A DNA stretch of 64,000 nt, taken from positions 3,166,917 through 3,230,916 of the forward strand of contig JARFIW010001178.1 of NCBI GenBank assembly GCA_036346225.1, written 5' to 3'. Positions within the stretch are counted from its first letter, which is position 1. Each line of letters opens with the position of its first letter. The notes beneath the pieces were generated by a model, which made no database searches, had not been told where the DNA came from, and saw only the letters and a list, made by a program, of their open reading frames with translations. This DNA comes from Platerodrilus igneus (taxonomy: Eukaryota; Arthropoda; Insecta; Coleoptera; Lycidae). The translations under genes were made by a program, and so were the position numbers. Shown here piece by piece: positions 31,901 through 44,240 of the stretch.

Positions 31901-33360
31901 CAAGTGTGTTCCTTTAGTTTTGAAAAAATAAGTAATAATTTCACACAGCTAGATCAGGAATGTAAGGAGAGTGTTTTAACGTACAAAAATTGCATATATT
32001 TTCCATCAACTTCATGAGTGTTTATAAGCCTCCCTGCAGTTGCATGCAGCAATAAATTTTGTTTTTCAAAATAATAGGGTTTCTTTTTTCACATGGCAAT
32101 CTTTATTAGTTTTTTTTTTGTAATTGTAATTATCAAAAGCATGTGTTGCACATTTTCATTTCCTTTGAGATAAGTGAAACTTTGATTCATCGATTTATTC
32201 ACACTGTTTCTTCAATTTTTTTGATATGTTCTTCTGTCCTCGCCTAAGAATGGCATTTATTTTTGGAGTTATCTCAAAAGTATTTTGACTAAGTTGAATT
32301 GTTTCAACCAGAATTTTATTTGAAAATACTGTGGAAAAATTTCACCATTTACAGTAACGAAATGTTCATATATAACTTGTGCCTGATTTATCTTATTTTG
32401 TCAAAACCGCTATCGTGCTTTTATGCTGTACTTTTATGTCATATACGTTTACATGGGACTTTACATCTGAAGTTGTTCTTATGACTTCAGTTTTTTTTTT
32501 AAAACATTAATATTGTTTCAATTATTATCTTTTATATTCTAGGTAGTTTTTATCATTGCAACCTTGAACCAAATCCAAAGCAAGAGCACTAAGAAGCAAT
32601 AATGCAGAGATTATGATATTAACATAATAAATGTAATGCATTCCACTGTATGCTAGAAAATCAGCAACATTGTTGCCACTAAGGAAATTAATTTTTAATC
32701 GGTTCCTATGTTATAGAAATGAACCTAGAAATATATTTTTCACAAAACTATTATATTTTATAGTAGAATGATCAAAAAATTATTATTTTGTAGTGTGGAT
32801 TCATAACTTTCAATTTTTACTAGCAACATTGAAATAAAGTTGTAGCTGGCCAGCAGTATTTTGACATATCGAATGTATTATATTTATGAGATAGTTGTTA
32901 CTCTGCAAATAAGTAAATTTAAGATATTTTGTAAAAATGTATTTAAATGTCAAAACTCAATTGTTATTAATGCTTAGAAATAATAACTATGAAGTAATTG
33001 CCATTCTAAAGATTTTTTAAAAAACAATGAAGTGCAAACATCAATATCAGTTAAAAGTAGGAGAATTACTTTTTAAAATAGTATATAAGCCCTCCCAAAT
33101 AAAGACAAACTCTTAACTGTTTCATTGCATATTAGTTGTTTGTATTTCAGAATTATATATGTCCGTTGTAGCAGCTCTGTTACAAAATCATACATTTTTG
33201 TGATTAGTTGATATACTAGATTTAATAGATGAGGTGCTAAACAAGTGTATGTATGTTCATGTGTTCACTCACGATCATTGATATTTTGACAGCGAACGGG
33301 TTATTGATCACACTTTTCCTAGCAAAAGTTTCATTAGTGTTTTCTTTTTATATTTTTTAG
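28975..33360. other. Ars2 intron, 4.4 kb, nothing recognised
   Basis: Very AT-rich with short frames. No conserved protein motif, long inverted repeat or RNA gene was recognised. It ends with a pyrimidine tract and AG at 33359-33360. Confidence 0.5.
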
Positions 33361-33427
33361 GTTTCGGCTCAAGTATCACCCTGAAGATTCTGTTAAAAGA
33401 AAAGAAGAGCAGTTAAATTTTTTAAAG
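33361..33427 (+). CDS. Ars2: Ars2 exon (second in window)
   Basis: Completes the split Trp and encodes FRLKYHPEDSVKRKEEQLN then FLK, matching the W-F-x-x-K-Y-H-P-x-x segment that follows HKDEEW in Ars2 of animals. The acceptor is tattttttag and the donor gtaagt. The exon is 67 nt and ends at a codon boundary. The flanking introns (10583 and 8628 bp) are packed with transposons, while the exon itself has no lesion, as expected of a gene under selection. Confidence 0.95.
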
Positions 33428-33490
33428 GTAAGTTATGCATGCGTATCTGTGTAAAAAATGAGTTAATTTTCAATAAGGTTAGCATTAAAA

Positions 33491-34354
33491 TATTTTCACA
33501 TTGTGGTTGCGGCATGGTTTACCGCATGCGATAAACCGTCTGGCAAACCGGACGTTGCATGCACATCTGAAGATATTGTTCAGACTTGTAGTTCGACGTT
33601 AACAGTACTGAATTTATTGATAATGAAGAGAAGTGCAATTATTTTAACATTAATGCATTATAGAAGAAAAAATGGGAAATTAAGCTTTGAAAATATTGAG
33701 TGCATTCGTTAATAAAATTCTATCAGGTCAATTATTTCATGATTGTGTCTGTGTTGACTTCGTGTATGCTGCTAATCATTAAGTACACCTATCTGGCAAC
33801 CTCGTTTGACTAAATCTGTCGCCACATAGCAACCAGTATGAAAGCACCCATTTAGTTGTATTGGCGTTCAAATTCCGTGCGGTATTAAGACTGTTCGGTT
33901 TGACTGCCAGCCGCACTGTGTTTGCGAAAACCGCAAACAGTGCGACTGGCGGACGGTTTTAATGCAGCACAGAATTTGAATGCCAATATAAGTCACTATG
34001 CAGCGACAGTTTTAGTCAAACGAGGTTGCCAGATACGTGTACTTAATGATTAGTAGCGTAAAAGAAGTCAAGGAAGCGATAGAATTATAAAACAATTAAC
34101 CACATAGAATTTTATTAAAGGATGCACTCAATATTTTTGATGCTTAATTTCACGTTTTTTTCCTTCAACAGTGCATTAATGTTCAAATAATTACACTTCT
34201 CTTCATTATGAATAAACTCACTACTACCTACACAATCTGTCAACGTTGAAGTACAAGCTTGAACGACATTTCTAGATGGGAAGGCCGCATCCGGTTTGCT
34301 AGATGGTTTATCGCTTGCGGTAAACCGTGCTGCAACCACATAGTGTGAATATGC
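33491..34354. mobile_element. Foldback element, about 430-bp inverted arms
   Basis: The arms meet near 33930. The outer ends read tattttcacattgtggttgc (33491) and, on the opposite strand, catattcacactatgtggtt (34354). The inner ends are GC-rich (cagccgcactgtgtttgcg versus cgcaaacagtgcgactgg). Divergence between arms is modest, with a few indels. Each arm carries a corresponding short frame (33503-33712 on +, 34115-34375 on -) sharing FTAxDKPSxKPDxA, CxSTLT and SxxNIECI. No terminal target duplication is obvious. The superfamily is unknown. Confidence 0.75.
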
Positions 34355-35282
34355 TCTTAGTAATTTTTTTGTCACATAATTACTGTCTGTTGGGTTTTGG
34401 CATTAAAAATTACTATGCTTTTATCTTAATAACCTACTATGAAACATATAATTTGTGTTACTAAGTAGCATTGTTTCAAAGTTTTTAGTTATTGTCAAAA
34501 TACATTTAAAAATAGGTAGAGAAAGTGTCCAGCAAATGTATCAAATTAAATTTATTGCACTCTATTTTCAATTAGCACTCAGAGGTATTACAAAATTTAT
34601 CTAAACTGTTGGCTTAGAATGGGACATATGTTTAGTAATAGTGTTAAAGATACATACAGCCATATAGGCAATGCTTTTGTGGAAGTACACATCTTTCACG
34701 TTACTATGGTTCGTTCTTTAATTCTATGGAGTAAACTGCTGTATAATTCAAATTTGATCTCAGTATCAAAATTTGAGAATCTGAATCTAATAATAGTAAA
34801 TGATTCATATTAGAAATGATAAAAAACAAAACAAACCCGAATACTATAAACAACATAATGGGTATTTCAAGGACATGGTGTAGTATACTACAATACATCC
34901 CTTAATAGATTACATTATATTTCAATAATAATAACAACTAGACAGATTAGCCAGTTTTAAATCAGTTGCAGATTAACCAATTTATTATTATTTAGGTACT
35001 TAGTTATAGGTTTTCATTATTCTTACAAATAGTTGAGGGCAGATTTTGACGTCAAACCTTAGTTGTTTTTATTCTAATTGTGCATGTTACAATTTGGGTT
35101 TAAAATAATGGTTATATTTATTTTACATAATTTTGTCTTAAGGTAATTTAAGTTCGGATCTAGCGCCATTAGTTGTAAAAAAACATTTTTTTAAGTTGTT
35201 ATAAACGGTAATTATTTAGATTATATTTTAGTCGGCGCTTAATATTTTGTACTTTGAGCATCGTGTAATTAACTCTAATGAC
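34355..35282. other. Intron sequence between foldback and gypsy element
   Basis: No coding signal was recognised. It could include a remnant of the gypsy 3' region, but no LTR pair could be demonstrated. Confidence 0.4.
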
Positions 35283-36778
35283 AAATATTAGTGTGGAATT
35301 TCTTTAATGCTACGACTATAGCCAACACTTCTAATTCATACGATGTATATTTCTCCTCGGCTGGAGTGGTTTTCTTGCTCAAGAAGTAAATCGGGTGTAG
35401 TTTTGAATCTTCTCTGGCTTTTTGTAATAAGCAAGACCCATAACCATACTTGCTAGCATCAGTGTGTAGTTCTATTGGAAGGCCTCGTTGAAAAATATGT
35501 AGTACAGGATAACTTGATAGTGATGATTTTAAGCTTTAAAACGCCTCTTTTTGCTTCGGTCCATATTCAAATGTGATATCTTTTCTCAATAGATCACTTA
35601 ATGGCTTAGCAATTATTGAGTAACCAAATATGAATTTTCTGAAATATCCAGTCAGTCCTAAAAAGGATTGTACTTGTTTGCACGTCGTTGGTTCATTATA
35701 ATTCCTAATGGAGGCAGTTTTTTCGTCTGATGGCTGTACTTTGCCATTCTCTATTATGAACCCTAAAAACTGTACCCTCTTTTTTAAAAGTTGACATTTC
35801 GATTTTTTTATCTCTAAACCATAATCCTTTGCTAATTTTAGTACCATTTCTAGTCGTTCTATGCCTTCTTCAATAGTGCTACTGGGAATCACCAAATCGT
35901 CCATATAGTAAATTACGATATTCTGTCTTGTAAGTGGTCGAAAAATAAAGCTTATAAACCTCGAAAATACTGCTGGGCTATTGCATAGACCAAAAGGGCA
36001 TTTGAGAAATTCATATTGCCCTGAAGGCGTTATAAATGAAGTGTATTTAATGCTGCTTTCCTCTACATCAACGTGAAAGAATCCGTTCCTTAAATCTATT
36101 GTTGAAAACAGTTTAGCTCCTTCCAAACAATCCAACACATCTTCTATTAGCGGCAGCGGAAATCTGTCTTTAAGAATGTTCTTATTCAGTTTGCGGTAAT
36201 CACAGCACAGTCTAGTTGATCCATCCTTCTTTTTTACTAATACTATAGGACTAGCAAAGTCAGATGAACTATCCCTGATAATTCCTTCTTTCAACCATTC
36301 ACCTATCTGTTTGTCGACTTCTTCTTTTTCAGGTGGTGATAATCTACGAGGTCTCTGATAGACCGAATCTTCAGTTTTCAACAGAATTTTCATCTGAATA
36401 TCTGTTGTTCTAATCTTCTTTGGGTTGTATCTTTCCATCAAATCCTTCACCGCTTCCTTATATTCTGGATTTTCTATGTGGCTGACTTCTACCGTTTCTT
36501 GTGTATTATGTTCGTCTATTGTGATTTTCATTAGAATGTGTTCTTTATCTCTTTTACTTACTATGATCCCATCTTCTGTTATTTGCACATTTGCATGTTC
36601 TAATAAATTACTACCAAGTATCATCTGAAAGTTAGAATGTTCCTTAGGTATTACGTGAAACATTTCACCATTGATTTCACAATCTTTGTAAATTGATCCC
36701 AGCGTTTGTACTTTGCTTGTGCCTAATCCACATAGAGTAATTGTATCTGTCGACAATTTATCGTTTGCAAAATAAAGT
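35283..36778 (-). pseudogene. Gypsy pol: protease end, reverse transcriptase, start of RNase H
   Basis: The frame opens before STDTITLCGLG and includes the protease C-terminal MILGSNLLEHANVQI. RT has conserved landmarks: EWLKEGIIRDSSSDFASPIV, STRLCCDYRKLNK, FSTIDLRNGFFHV (first catalytic Asp), FLKCPFGLCNSPAVFSRF, IVIYYMDDLVI (catalytic pair, about 35905) and FLGFIIENGKVQPSDEK. After the end at 35536 the reading resumes in RNase H with HTDASKYGYGSCLLQ and TSYELEVLAIV, stopping near 35283. RT motifs are intact, but the protein as a whole is not, because the 5' frame is shifted and the 3' end is missing. Confidence 0.9.
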
Positions 36779-38089
36779 TCATACGTCTTGTCTTATTATA
36801 CTTATTTCGCTACCAGTATCGAATAATGCGCCAATCGTGACATTAAAAAATTTAACAGTTACTGAGTTCTTCGGTGCAACATCTATTGTAGTAGCTACAT
36901 TCTTTGAAGTGCTAGGTTTTGCAAAGCTAGCCTCTGTCTTCATACATTGAGATCCTAAATGGCCAAAGTTATTACATCTGAAACATTTTGTGCCTTTATC
37001 CTTATCTGGACATTCTTTAGATGCATGACCACGAATACCACAGTTGAAACATTTTCCAGGTTTACTGACCCTATGTGTAAACGTGCGATTTTTTTCGTTG
37101 TGAGTATTCTTCGGCTCTTCCTTTATGTTATCTCTTTTCGGCTTAAACTGATTATATCCTGTCGAAAAACGCTTTTTTGAAACATCCTTGTAAATTTTTA
37201 CTTTGTCTTTAAATTCTAAAAAGTTCTTTGCTCCATAAAGAATAATCTTATTTGCTGAATCGTCCTGAATTCCGTCAATTATGTACTGTAAGAACACCTC
37301 CGTTTCTATATTGGCTCTGCTACCTATTTCTCTCATTATAAGGACATACTCTTGTACAGTTTCGTCATATCTCTTCTTCCTCGACTTCAACAACTTGTGC
37401 ATTTGAGCACTATTTACCTTTGTGGCAAACTCTTGAATTAATTTATTTTTCAAAGCTGACCACGTTTTAATTCCCTTTTGTGATTGTATGTACAACTTTG
37501 CAAGATCCTTTAGTGATTTTTTGGCAAAAATTAGTTTTTGTAGTTCGTTCCATCCTGTTACCTAGGTTACTTCTTCAAATTCTTCGATCCATCTTTTAAC
37601 TGGGTAATCGTCCTTTCCAGTAAACGGTCTTATACTGTCCTCCACATCCCTAAATGTCAATGAAAAACAATCATTTCGTCTTTGACTATCTGCACGATCT
37701 GACAAATGTACCTCTGATTTGTTGTCGTCTGAAATATCCTTTTCTTGATCACAGTAGTTTTGTCGAGTTTTATCGTCTTGTTCATCGTTTTTTGTTTCGT
37801 CTTCAAACATAAGGTCGATCAAAAATGTACAAATTCGTCTTGCTACCTCTTCAAAAGAACCTTCATATTCTAAGTTAAGTATATTACACATTGCTATTAA
37901 ATCCGACAAATTTAATTGTTTCTTAACATCCTGCAGTTTATCGGCATACTGTTCTGAATCTACCTCAAAGTTAAAACCAGAAAATCCGCGCAACGCTTTT
38001 CGTGTCTTTCTAGGCTCTCCCTCATCTCCAAAACATACTATATGTAATGCCTTAATGGCAGAAATTTTTTTTTTTTGTGTAATCGCCAT
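36779..38089 (-). pseudogene. Gypsy gag and protease, one nonsense codon
   Basis: The N-terminal 175 codons (38089-37562) contain a SAP-like helical segment (LNLSDLIAMCNILNL, FEEVARRICTFL) and an acidic linker, ending GKDDYPVKRWIEEFEEV. After the TAG (about 37560) the same frame continues with the capsid-like region (TGWNELQKLIFAKKSLKDL, WSALKNKLIQEFATKV, ETVQEYVLIMREIGSRA). Two CCHC knuckles follow: CFNCGIRGHASKEC and CFRCNNFGHLGSQC. The aspartic protease begins GALFDTGSEISII with an intact D-T-G. The frame is lost 7 codons later by a 1-nt change and resumes in the next frame. Confidence 0.9.
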
Positions 38090-39040
38090 TCAAATAGTTT
38101 GCAGAATGCGTTGGGAACTTCATCAATAACGGTAACACATTTGTACAAAAGATTGACTTTTAATTAAAAATTAATTCCAAATATGTCTATACATTAGAAT
38201 TTATCAGTTAGAGGTAACACGGCTAAAAGTGTCATAAATGCAAAATTCAAATTATTTAATGTAATAAAATCGTTTAATTTATAAAAGCGCGGCGTCGCGG
38301 AAAAATAGTAACTTGCAGATTGACAGGCTTCTGTTTACAAATAGTATTATGTAAACTGAATATCAATTTGTGCAGAATTTGCTTAACAAATCTATACCTA
38401 AATTAACTAATAGCTAAAATTAATTAATACACAACTAATTAAGCATAGAAAAAAATCATATCATAACAATAAAATTGTTATTGAAGGAAATTTTTATCAT
38501 TGTTTACTTCCCTCAAAAGTCCACACACTCTTCAGACAAAGACATAAAATGAATCATGCATCCTGCCTTAATTTCCTTGCTCTGTTAATATCATGAATCA
38601 CCATGTGCACCAAATCTACCTTCTCTATTGTTCGCTTTCTCTTTCTTAGAAACCTTTACATTGTATGTCCTAAACTTGGGTTTTTCCTTGTTGGAATTCA
38701 ACTTCTGCAGGTATAATTCTTGCTTATTGTCCTCCTTTTTACACCAGCTTTGGAAAAATACCTGGCTGTAGCTAAGGGTAATTTTGTGTTCCTTTATGTG
38801 TTGAACTTGTAACTTTAAACACCATGAGCGCCTTTTAACTGTTTATTCACAAATGCGTTTTAGGGTGATTAAATGCGGGAATTTATAATTTATAGGATTA
38901 TCGTTGGATCGTGGGAGGAGGAGCCCTCAAAAATGTAGGTTTTTTTATCGTTTGTCTAGGAGTTTTCTTTCTCGGGGGATTTGCACTAAACACCATAAAT
39001 TTTTTATTTTATTTTATTCATTTAGGGCAATGCCATTTTA
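38090..39040. other. Spacer between gypsy and LINE, nothing firm
   Basis: A minus-strand stretch near 38560-38760 reads as a basic peptide (KEDNKQELYLQKLN, NVKVSKKEKANN) but matches nothing recognised. The rest is AT-rich. Confidence 0.4.
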
Positions 39041-41131
39041 CAAAGATTAGTTAAAAAATGTGAAATTTCCTATAAGAATAACTAAATTCATTATTTTATA
39101 AGTTTTTTAATGACTTTTTAAAAGATTGAATGGAAGAATCAAACAACTCCAACCTAAATTCGTAGGTGTTTGCTAACTTCATAATACGAGTGATAGGTTC
39201 ATTTTGACCATAATTTGTACAATGAAAAGTTATACTAAAAACTTCAGAGTTCCTAGTTCTTTTCCCTGCAACATTTAGTTTAACTAACTGCACTAATGTG
39301 GAATTATTGATTCTACCATTCAAAATCTTATGTAAAAAACACAAATCTGCATTCACTCTACGACTTTCTAAAGAAGTCAAATTAAGAATTTTTAAAGTCT
39401 CGCAATAATTATATGTATCGTAATTAAAACCTAGCTGATATCCACAATGTCGTACAAATTTACCTTGAACAGATTCTATCAATTCTATATATAAACTATA
39501 TCTAGGGCACCAGATAATAGAATTGTATCTAAAGTAGATCTAACTAACGAGCAATATAGCAGTTTAACTGAGAATACAGAAAATAATTTGGTAGTTCTCC
39601 TAATAAAACCCAAAGTTTTTAAAGATTTTGAAGTAATTTCATTAATATGAGTATTAAATGTTAGTTTTGAATCTAGTACTACACCTAAATCCTTAATAGT
39701 AGGTTTCCTTACTAAAGATACATCATTAATTTTATATGGGAAAATAATAACATTATAGTTTCTCGAAAAAGTGATTTCGCTACATTTGTTAATATTCAGG
39801 CTTAAAGAATTTTTGTTGCACCATTGAGCTAAATATTGTATGTCCATTTGTAATGTTTCTGCATCTTTGATGTTAGTAATAGTTCTAAACATTTTAAATC
39901 ATCCATAAAAGTAATATTTCACTACATTTAATCACTTCTTTTAGGTCATTGACAAAAGGTTAAATAATAGAGGACCAATATGAGAACCCTGCGGTACCCC
40001 CGAGGTCACTATTATTGGATTCGAAATTGAATTTCCCACTTTCACATATTGGGTTCTTCCAATAAGGTAGCTGTTTATCCATTTCAAAATATTGCCTTGC
40101 ATTCCCAGTGCTTGCAATTTAGCTAATAATATTGAGTGATTAACCCTATCGAAGGCTTTAGTAAAATCTGTGTATATGGAGTCCACTTGTACTCGATTCT
40201 CCAAAGCCATAAAGATATAACATGTGTACAATAAAAGATTAGTACAAGTAGATTTGCCTTGTGAAAAACCATGTTGCTCTTCAATAATTACATTTCTACA
40301 ATCCCATGTAAGCTTCTTATTAACCAAGTAATCCAATAATTTAAGAAGTTCCGACTGATTACACACAGCTCTATAATTTGTTACATCCTCACGAGAACCT
40401 GTTTTGTAGATTGGTTTCAAATAACTATTTTTCCAATAATCTGGAAAAACTCCCGCATCTAAGGATTTATTGAACAAGTATTTTATTGGGTGTATTAAAG
40501 TATACAAGCAGCGTTTTAAAACAACCAGTGGAATTCCATCTGGTCCATGTGTTACTTTATTTGGCAGCTTCATAATACGATCTATTATTTCTGATGCTTC
40601 AATGTAATAATTGCTAACTTCTATAGTGTCTGTATAAAAAAATGCCGGTACTCTATTAACCTTTGTATTACTGTATACTGTTGAAAAATATGATCCAAAC
40701 AAATTTACTATCTCCCCATTACTACTACCTTTCATGTTGTTATAGACAAGTTGTGATGGCAGATTAAATACTTTTCGTTTGTTATTCACAAACTTCCAGA
40801 ATGAATTTGGTTGTAATTTAATATCAGCCTGGATTTTATCTATATAAGCTTTATAACATAAATTATTTAAAGATTTACATGTTTCCCTAAGAAAGGCAAA
40901 ATGATCATAATCATTCTTACTACCGCTTACTTTGTATTTCTTATGTGCTGCTTTCTTCTGTCTTATAGCATTTCTTAGCTCGGTACTGAACCATGTTGGA
41001 AAACTTGACACTTTAAACCTTTTCAATGGTACAAATCTTTCGATGGCGTTGTCCAATATATTATAAAATTCTGATATATCTATATTGATGTCTGTGCCTT
41101 TAAGCATAAAACGTAACAAGTAATTAAACAT
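39041..41131 (-). pseudogene. LINE (Jockey-like) ORF2, 5'-truncated
   Basis: The main frame (41131-39941) begins after the endonuclease with a linker (FSTELRNAIRQKKAAHKKYK, NSFWKFVNNKRK). It carries the RT with THGPDGIPLVVLK, VFPDYWKNSYLKPIYKTG, CNQSELLKLLDYLV, EEQHGFSQGKSTCTNLLL, TDFTKAFDRVNHSILL and GVPQGSHIGPLLFNLL. The catalytic FxDD is read as FMDD in a shifted frame near 39898. The C-terminal frames (39892-39485; 39482-39096) contain LAQWCNKNSLSLNINKC, TIKDLGVVLDSKLTF and ASTSLESRRVNADLCFLHK-like sequence. The 3' end is at a (TAAAA)n-like tract near 39000-39020. Two frameshifts break it, but RT motifs are well kept. Confidence 0.88.
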
Positions 41132-41563
41132 ATAATAGTTGCTAATAATTGATATAAAATATACACCTTATAATCGCCAATTTGCGTCACTGAAAATCAT
41201 TGGAAGAACTACAATTATAATAGTAATCTAACTACAGATCACGGCTCAATCTGAAGCAACCCGTCGTTGTTCTGAAGGTATCGTCTTCCTTCAGAACAGT
41301 CGTCTTACATACGCCGTCTTAAAAGATTGGCATCGTCGCGCGTCTAACCACCTTTGCTCGCCGGTGTTCCAGTGGCTAATGCCCGTTCTCTACCTCTTGC
41401 AGATGACTCGACATCCGCTTACCCCTCGGAGGTTATTCCTTTGTGTATCTGGCAAGGTTACTGAAACTTGCTTTCTGTTCCCTTGCATTCCAGTGGCATT
41501 GACGTAACGCGAAAGAGGTTCTAACTTAATATAAATACTAACTAAATCACTAAGGTAAATTCC

Positions 41564-41566
<3 letters not shown>
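41132..41566. other. GC-richer block with a small hairpin
   Basis: About 41230-41510 is less AT-rich than its surroundings. It holds an inverted repeat, tgttctgaagg (41269-41279) and ccttcagaaca (41288-41298), with a 8-nt loop. No coding or LTR assignment could be made; it may be leader sequence of an unrecognised element. Confidence 0.4.
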
Positions 41567-41634
<68 letters not shown>

Positions 41635-41673
41635 GTATATATATATGTATATATATATATATATGTATGTATA
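41567..41673. repeat. (AT)n microsatellite with TGTA interruptions
   Basis: Over 50 AT units with a few gtat interruptions near the 3' end. Confidence 0.95.
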
Positions 41674-42055
41674 TTTTGCTGTACTGTTATAAAGAAAATT
41701 TTAAAAGGAACGGTGCAGTAGAAATTTATTTTAACAAAATAAAATTGGAAACAGCATGGTGTCATTTTTTGCATAGCATTTCATGCTATTTGTTTGTTTC
41801 TTAAAGTAAAGGTGTTCAACCCTGGAATTTTTATGTTCTGCTTGGATAAAATATTTTAATTTCTGATTTAATGATAGTCTCGTTTAATTGTAAGCTCTGT
41901 CATAATGCTAATTAATTAGTTAAGTTTTATGTGTGAGTGAGGGTTTTTACAAGTCTACATTTTAAAAACAAATTAATGTGTTTTGGCAATTATAACAGAA
42001 ATAATACACTTTTTAGTAATTAAAGCAATCTCATAAAAATTTGTTTGACATTTAG

Positions 42056-42221
42056 AAACGATTGGATGTATTTCTGGGTCTTCTTAATAACAAAGGTTTC
42101 GAAGCAGTTAGTATTGATAATTCAAGAACAAATGATCTTTTGAAATTAATGGACACGGTGGTTATAAAATTAGAAGGAGGTGGAGATGAAGATGTGGCTG
42201 CACTAGATCAAGAATATGCAG
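42056..42221 (+). CDS. Ars2: Ars2 exon (third in window)
   Basis: Encodes KRLDVFLGLLNNKGFEA, NSRTNDLLKLMDTVVIKLEG without its final letter, then DEDVAALDQEYA. It corresponds to the human segment with RVFLSLMETGWFD and VIKMEGGTEND and completes the conserved N-terminal Serrate/Ars2 domain. The acceptor is ttgacatttag, the donor gtaatt, and one base of the next codon is left over. The exon is intact. The following intron, 16401 bp, is the longest in the window. Confidence 0.95.
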
Positions 42222-43349
42222 GTAATTATTAAATCTGTATCAACATTTTTGTTACCTTTTCTGTGAAATGTTTATTCATTAACTTGGAAACTAAACTATG
42301 CCTTAATTTTTACATTATTGATACTAAATACCAAATTACCAATTGTGTAACAACAGTAAATTATTTATTAGCTTAATTTTGACTGTATAGTGTCAATATA
42401 CATGAGTCGCACAAAACTTTGTTTCTATTTTATTACTAGACTAAGAATGTGAGATTATTTTTATTTGACTTTTCATTGTGAAAATATGTAAGTATTTTAA
42501 ATTATGCATGTTGTAAACTCTTGCACAAGTTTGGTTTCCTAACATTGTATTTAACCTTAGTTCTCAGTATTAACCAGTGCATATCCCATACAGAATTTTT
42601 AAAAAAGTTTTGTGCTTAAGCACTGGAAAAATAAATTCATGTATATCCTACCAGTATCTTGTTTCAAAGGTGTTGGTTTGGAAAAGCATGAAACAGGATT
42701 TGATAGTACATATTTATTGCTTTAAGACTACTACTCTTCAACTATTAAAACAAGGCCAGAATATGAAATCTGCAAATTCAAAGCAGTGTAGAAAGTGATG
42801 ACTTGCATAGCCTTTAAACAATAAATTACATGAAATACAAGAAAATATCATTGAAAATTGAAAATATTGAAAATATGTATATATAGTTATCTGATTGTTA
42901 AAGTATGTATTGTTGATTAACGACATCAACAATAGCTATTTACCTGAGTAACATGCAGAAGTACATTAAAACTTAACACATCAAGGAAAGCTTTAATTTA
43001 TTGTTATGTAACTAATAATTATACTTTCACATGTAAAAGTGTACATTCAAACGGACGTATTTATATTATAACGGATCGACATGCACTGAAACTGACCTGC
43101 ACATCTGGTCAAGGTAACTGTTTTGGAATTAAATGTAACTAAAAGCGGCGCTCTCACTTCACATATAAACGGATACGTGACACACCCCTTAGAGGAAAAA
43201 AAACGTACAAACTTTTTCATAAGCAAAGATTACATTCTTTACAAATTTAACCCAGTTGATGGCTTAACGAAACAACCAGTTCTAGAATGTAATTAATACC
43301 TTTATTCACAACACTGTCGGATTGCACTAGCACTTTAACGGCAAGATCA
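42222..43349. other. Ars2 intron, nothing recognised
   Basis: AT-rich. No element or coding motif was recognised before the gypsy fragment. Confidence 0.5.
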
Positions 43350-44240
43350 TTATTTGCACTTGTATCAGAAGAGATTTCTTGGTCAAAGAAAAATCTATTT
43401 TGGCTATTATTGCCGTTTTAGGTTTTAATTGTGTAATCATTAGTACCCGATTTCATTAAAATAAAACAGTAACATGTTCCCAGTCACGAATACCTTTTCG
43501 TTTTAAGTTCTGGAAGATCTTTTAGTTGATTTATCATAATAGACCTTTTGTTTAATTTTTTTGTTTACATTTTAAGTTTTCGATCCTTGACTGAAAAGTT
43601 AGGTTTAACATTATCACTAGAAACCAGTTATATAGTACAAAATTACTTGGAACAGTTAAATCATATTTAGAGGTAAGGTTATAATCTAATAGTGACAACA
43701 AAGGATTCTCCCTACTTTTATATGGTTTTGTCAGGAGTGCTTTAGCGGTTTGTATTGATTGTTTCACTAATCTGTTGGACTTAGGATAACATGGACTTGA
43801 TATGGTATGTTTAGTGTCGTACTTTTCAGCAAAATCAGCAAAATCTAATGAATTGAAGGATGAACCCTTGTCAGAGGAAATTTCTATAAATATTTTATGC
43901 ACTGAAAAAATATTTATCATACATGTCATAATGCTTTTAGTAGTTTTACTATTTAATTTGTTTATTATAACAAATTTGCTAAAATAATCCACACAAACTA
44001 TTTCTCATGCTAATTTCGGAATATCATGACATTGTAATGGTTTCCGTGTATTACTTGCATCACACTTTGACAAATTAGACACTTCAAGACAAAATTTTTA
44101 ATGTCTCTGCTCAGATCTAGAGTAAATTGAAAGCTGTTCCAGTTTCTTACAGGAAACTGCACCTTGATGAGCTTTATGAATTACTGAAGAAATTCTTTTT
44201 CATGTTAATAGGTATTATTAATCTTTTAAGATTAAACAAA
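43350..44240 (-). pseudogene. Gypsy integrase fragment
   Basis: From 44240 down, the minus strand reads VIHKAHQGAVSCKKLEQ (the first half of the HHCC finger, about 44160) and SRDIKNFVLKCLICQS (the Cys half, about 44070). The core follows in frame 43992-43552: MDYFSKFVIINKLNSKT (first Asp), IEISSDKGSSFNSLDF (second Asp) and SSPCYPKSNRLVKQSIQTAK. In the last motif the catalytic Glu position reads Lys (usual N-G-L-V-E-R), so the enzyme is dead. Faint C-terminal domain similarity extends to about 43350. Protease, RT and LTRs are absent. Confidence 0.8.

Larger units (their letters stand above)
35283..38089 (-). mobile_element. Gypsy (Ty3-type) retrotransposon, gag to RNase H, 3'-truncated
   Basis: A single gag-protease-RT reading frame runs on the minus strand with one in-frame TAG (about 37560) and one frameshift just after the protease active site (about 36780). 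RNase H is lost after about 60 residues. Integrase is absent. LTRs were not identified at either side; a TATA-like motif (tttataaattaaacg, minus strand, about 38270-38285) upstream of gag may mark leader or LTR sequence. The low number of lesions makes it one of the younger insertions in the window. Confidence 0.85.

Noticed and set aside
33503..34375. Two related host genes facing each other
   Set aside because: They are the same frame in two arms of one foldback element, without conserved family match.
38560..38760. A conserved basic protein on the minus strand
   Set aside because: A readable Lys-rich stretch with no start, no recognised motif and stops soon on both sides.
41550..41774. 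A membrane-like 74-residue protein
   Set aside because: Its hydrophobic half is the (AT)n microsatellite in translation.
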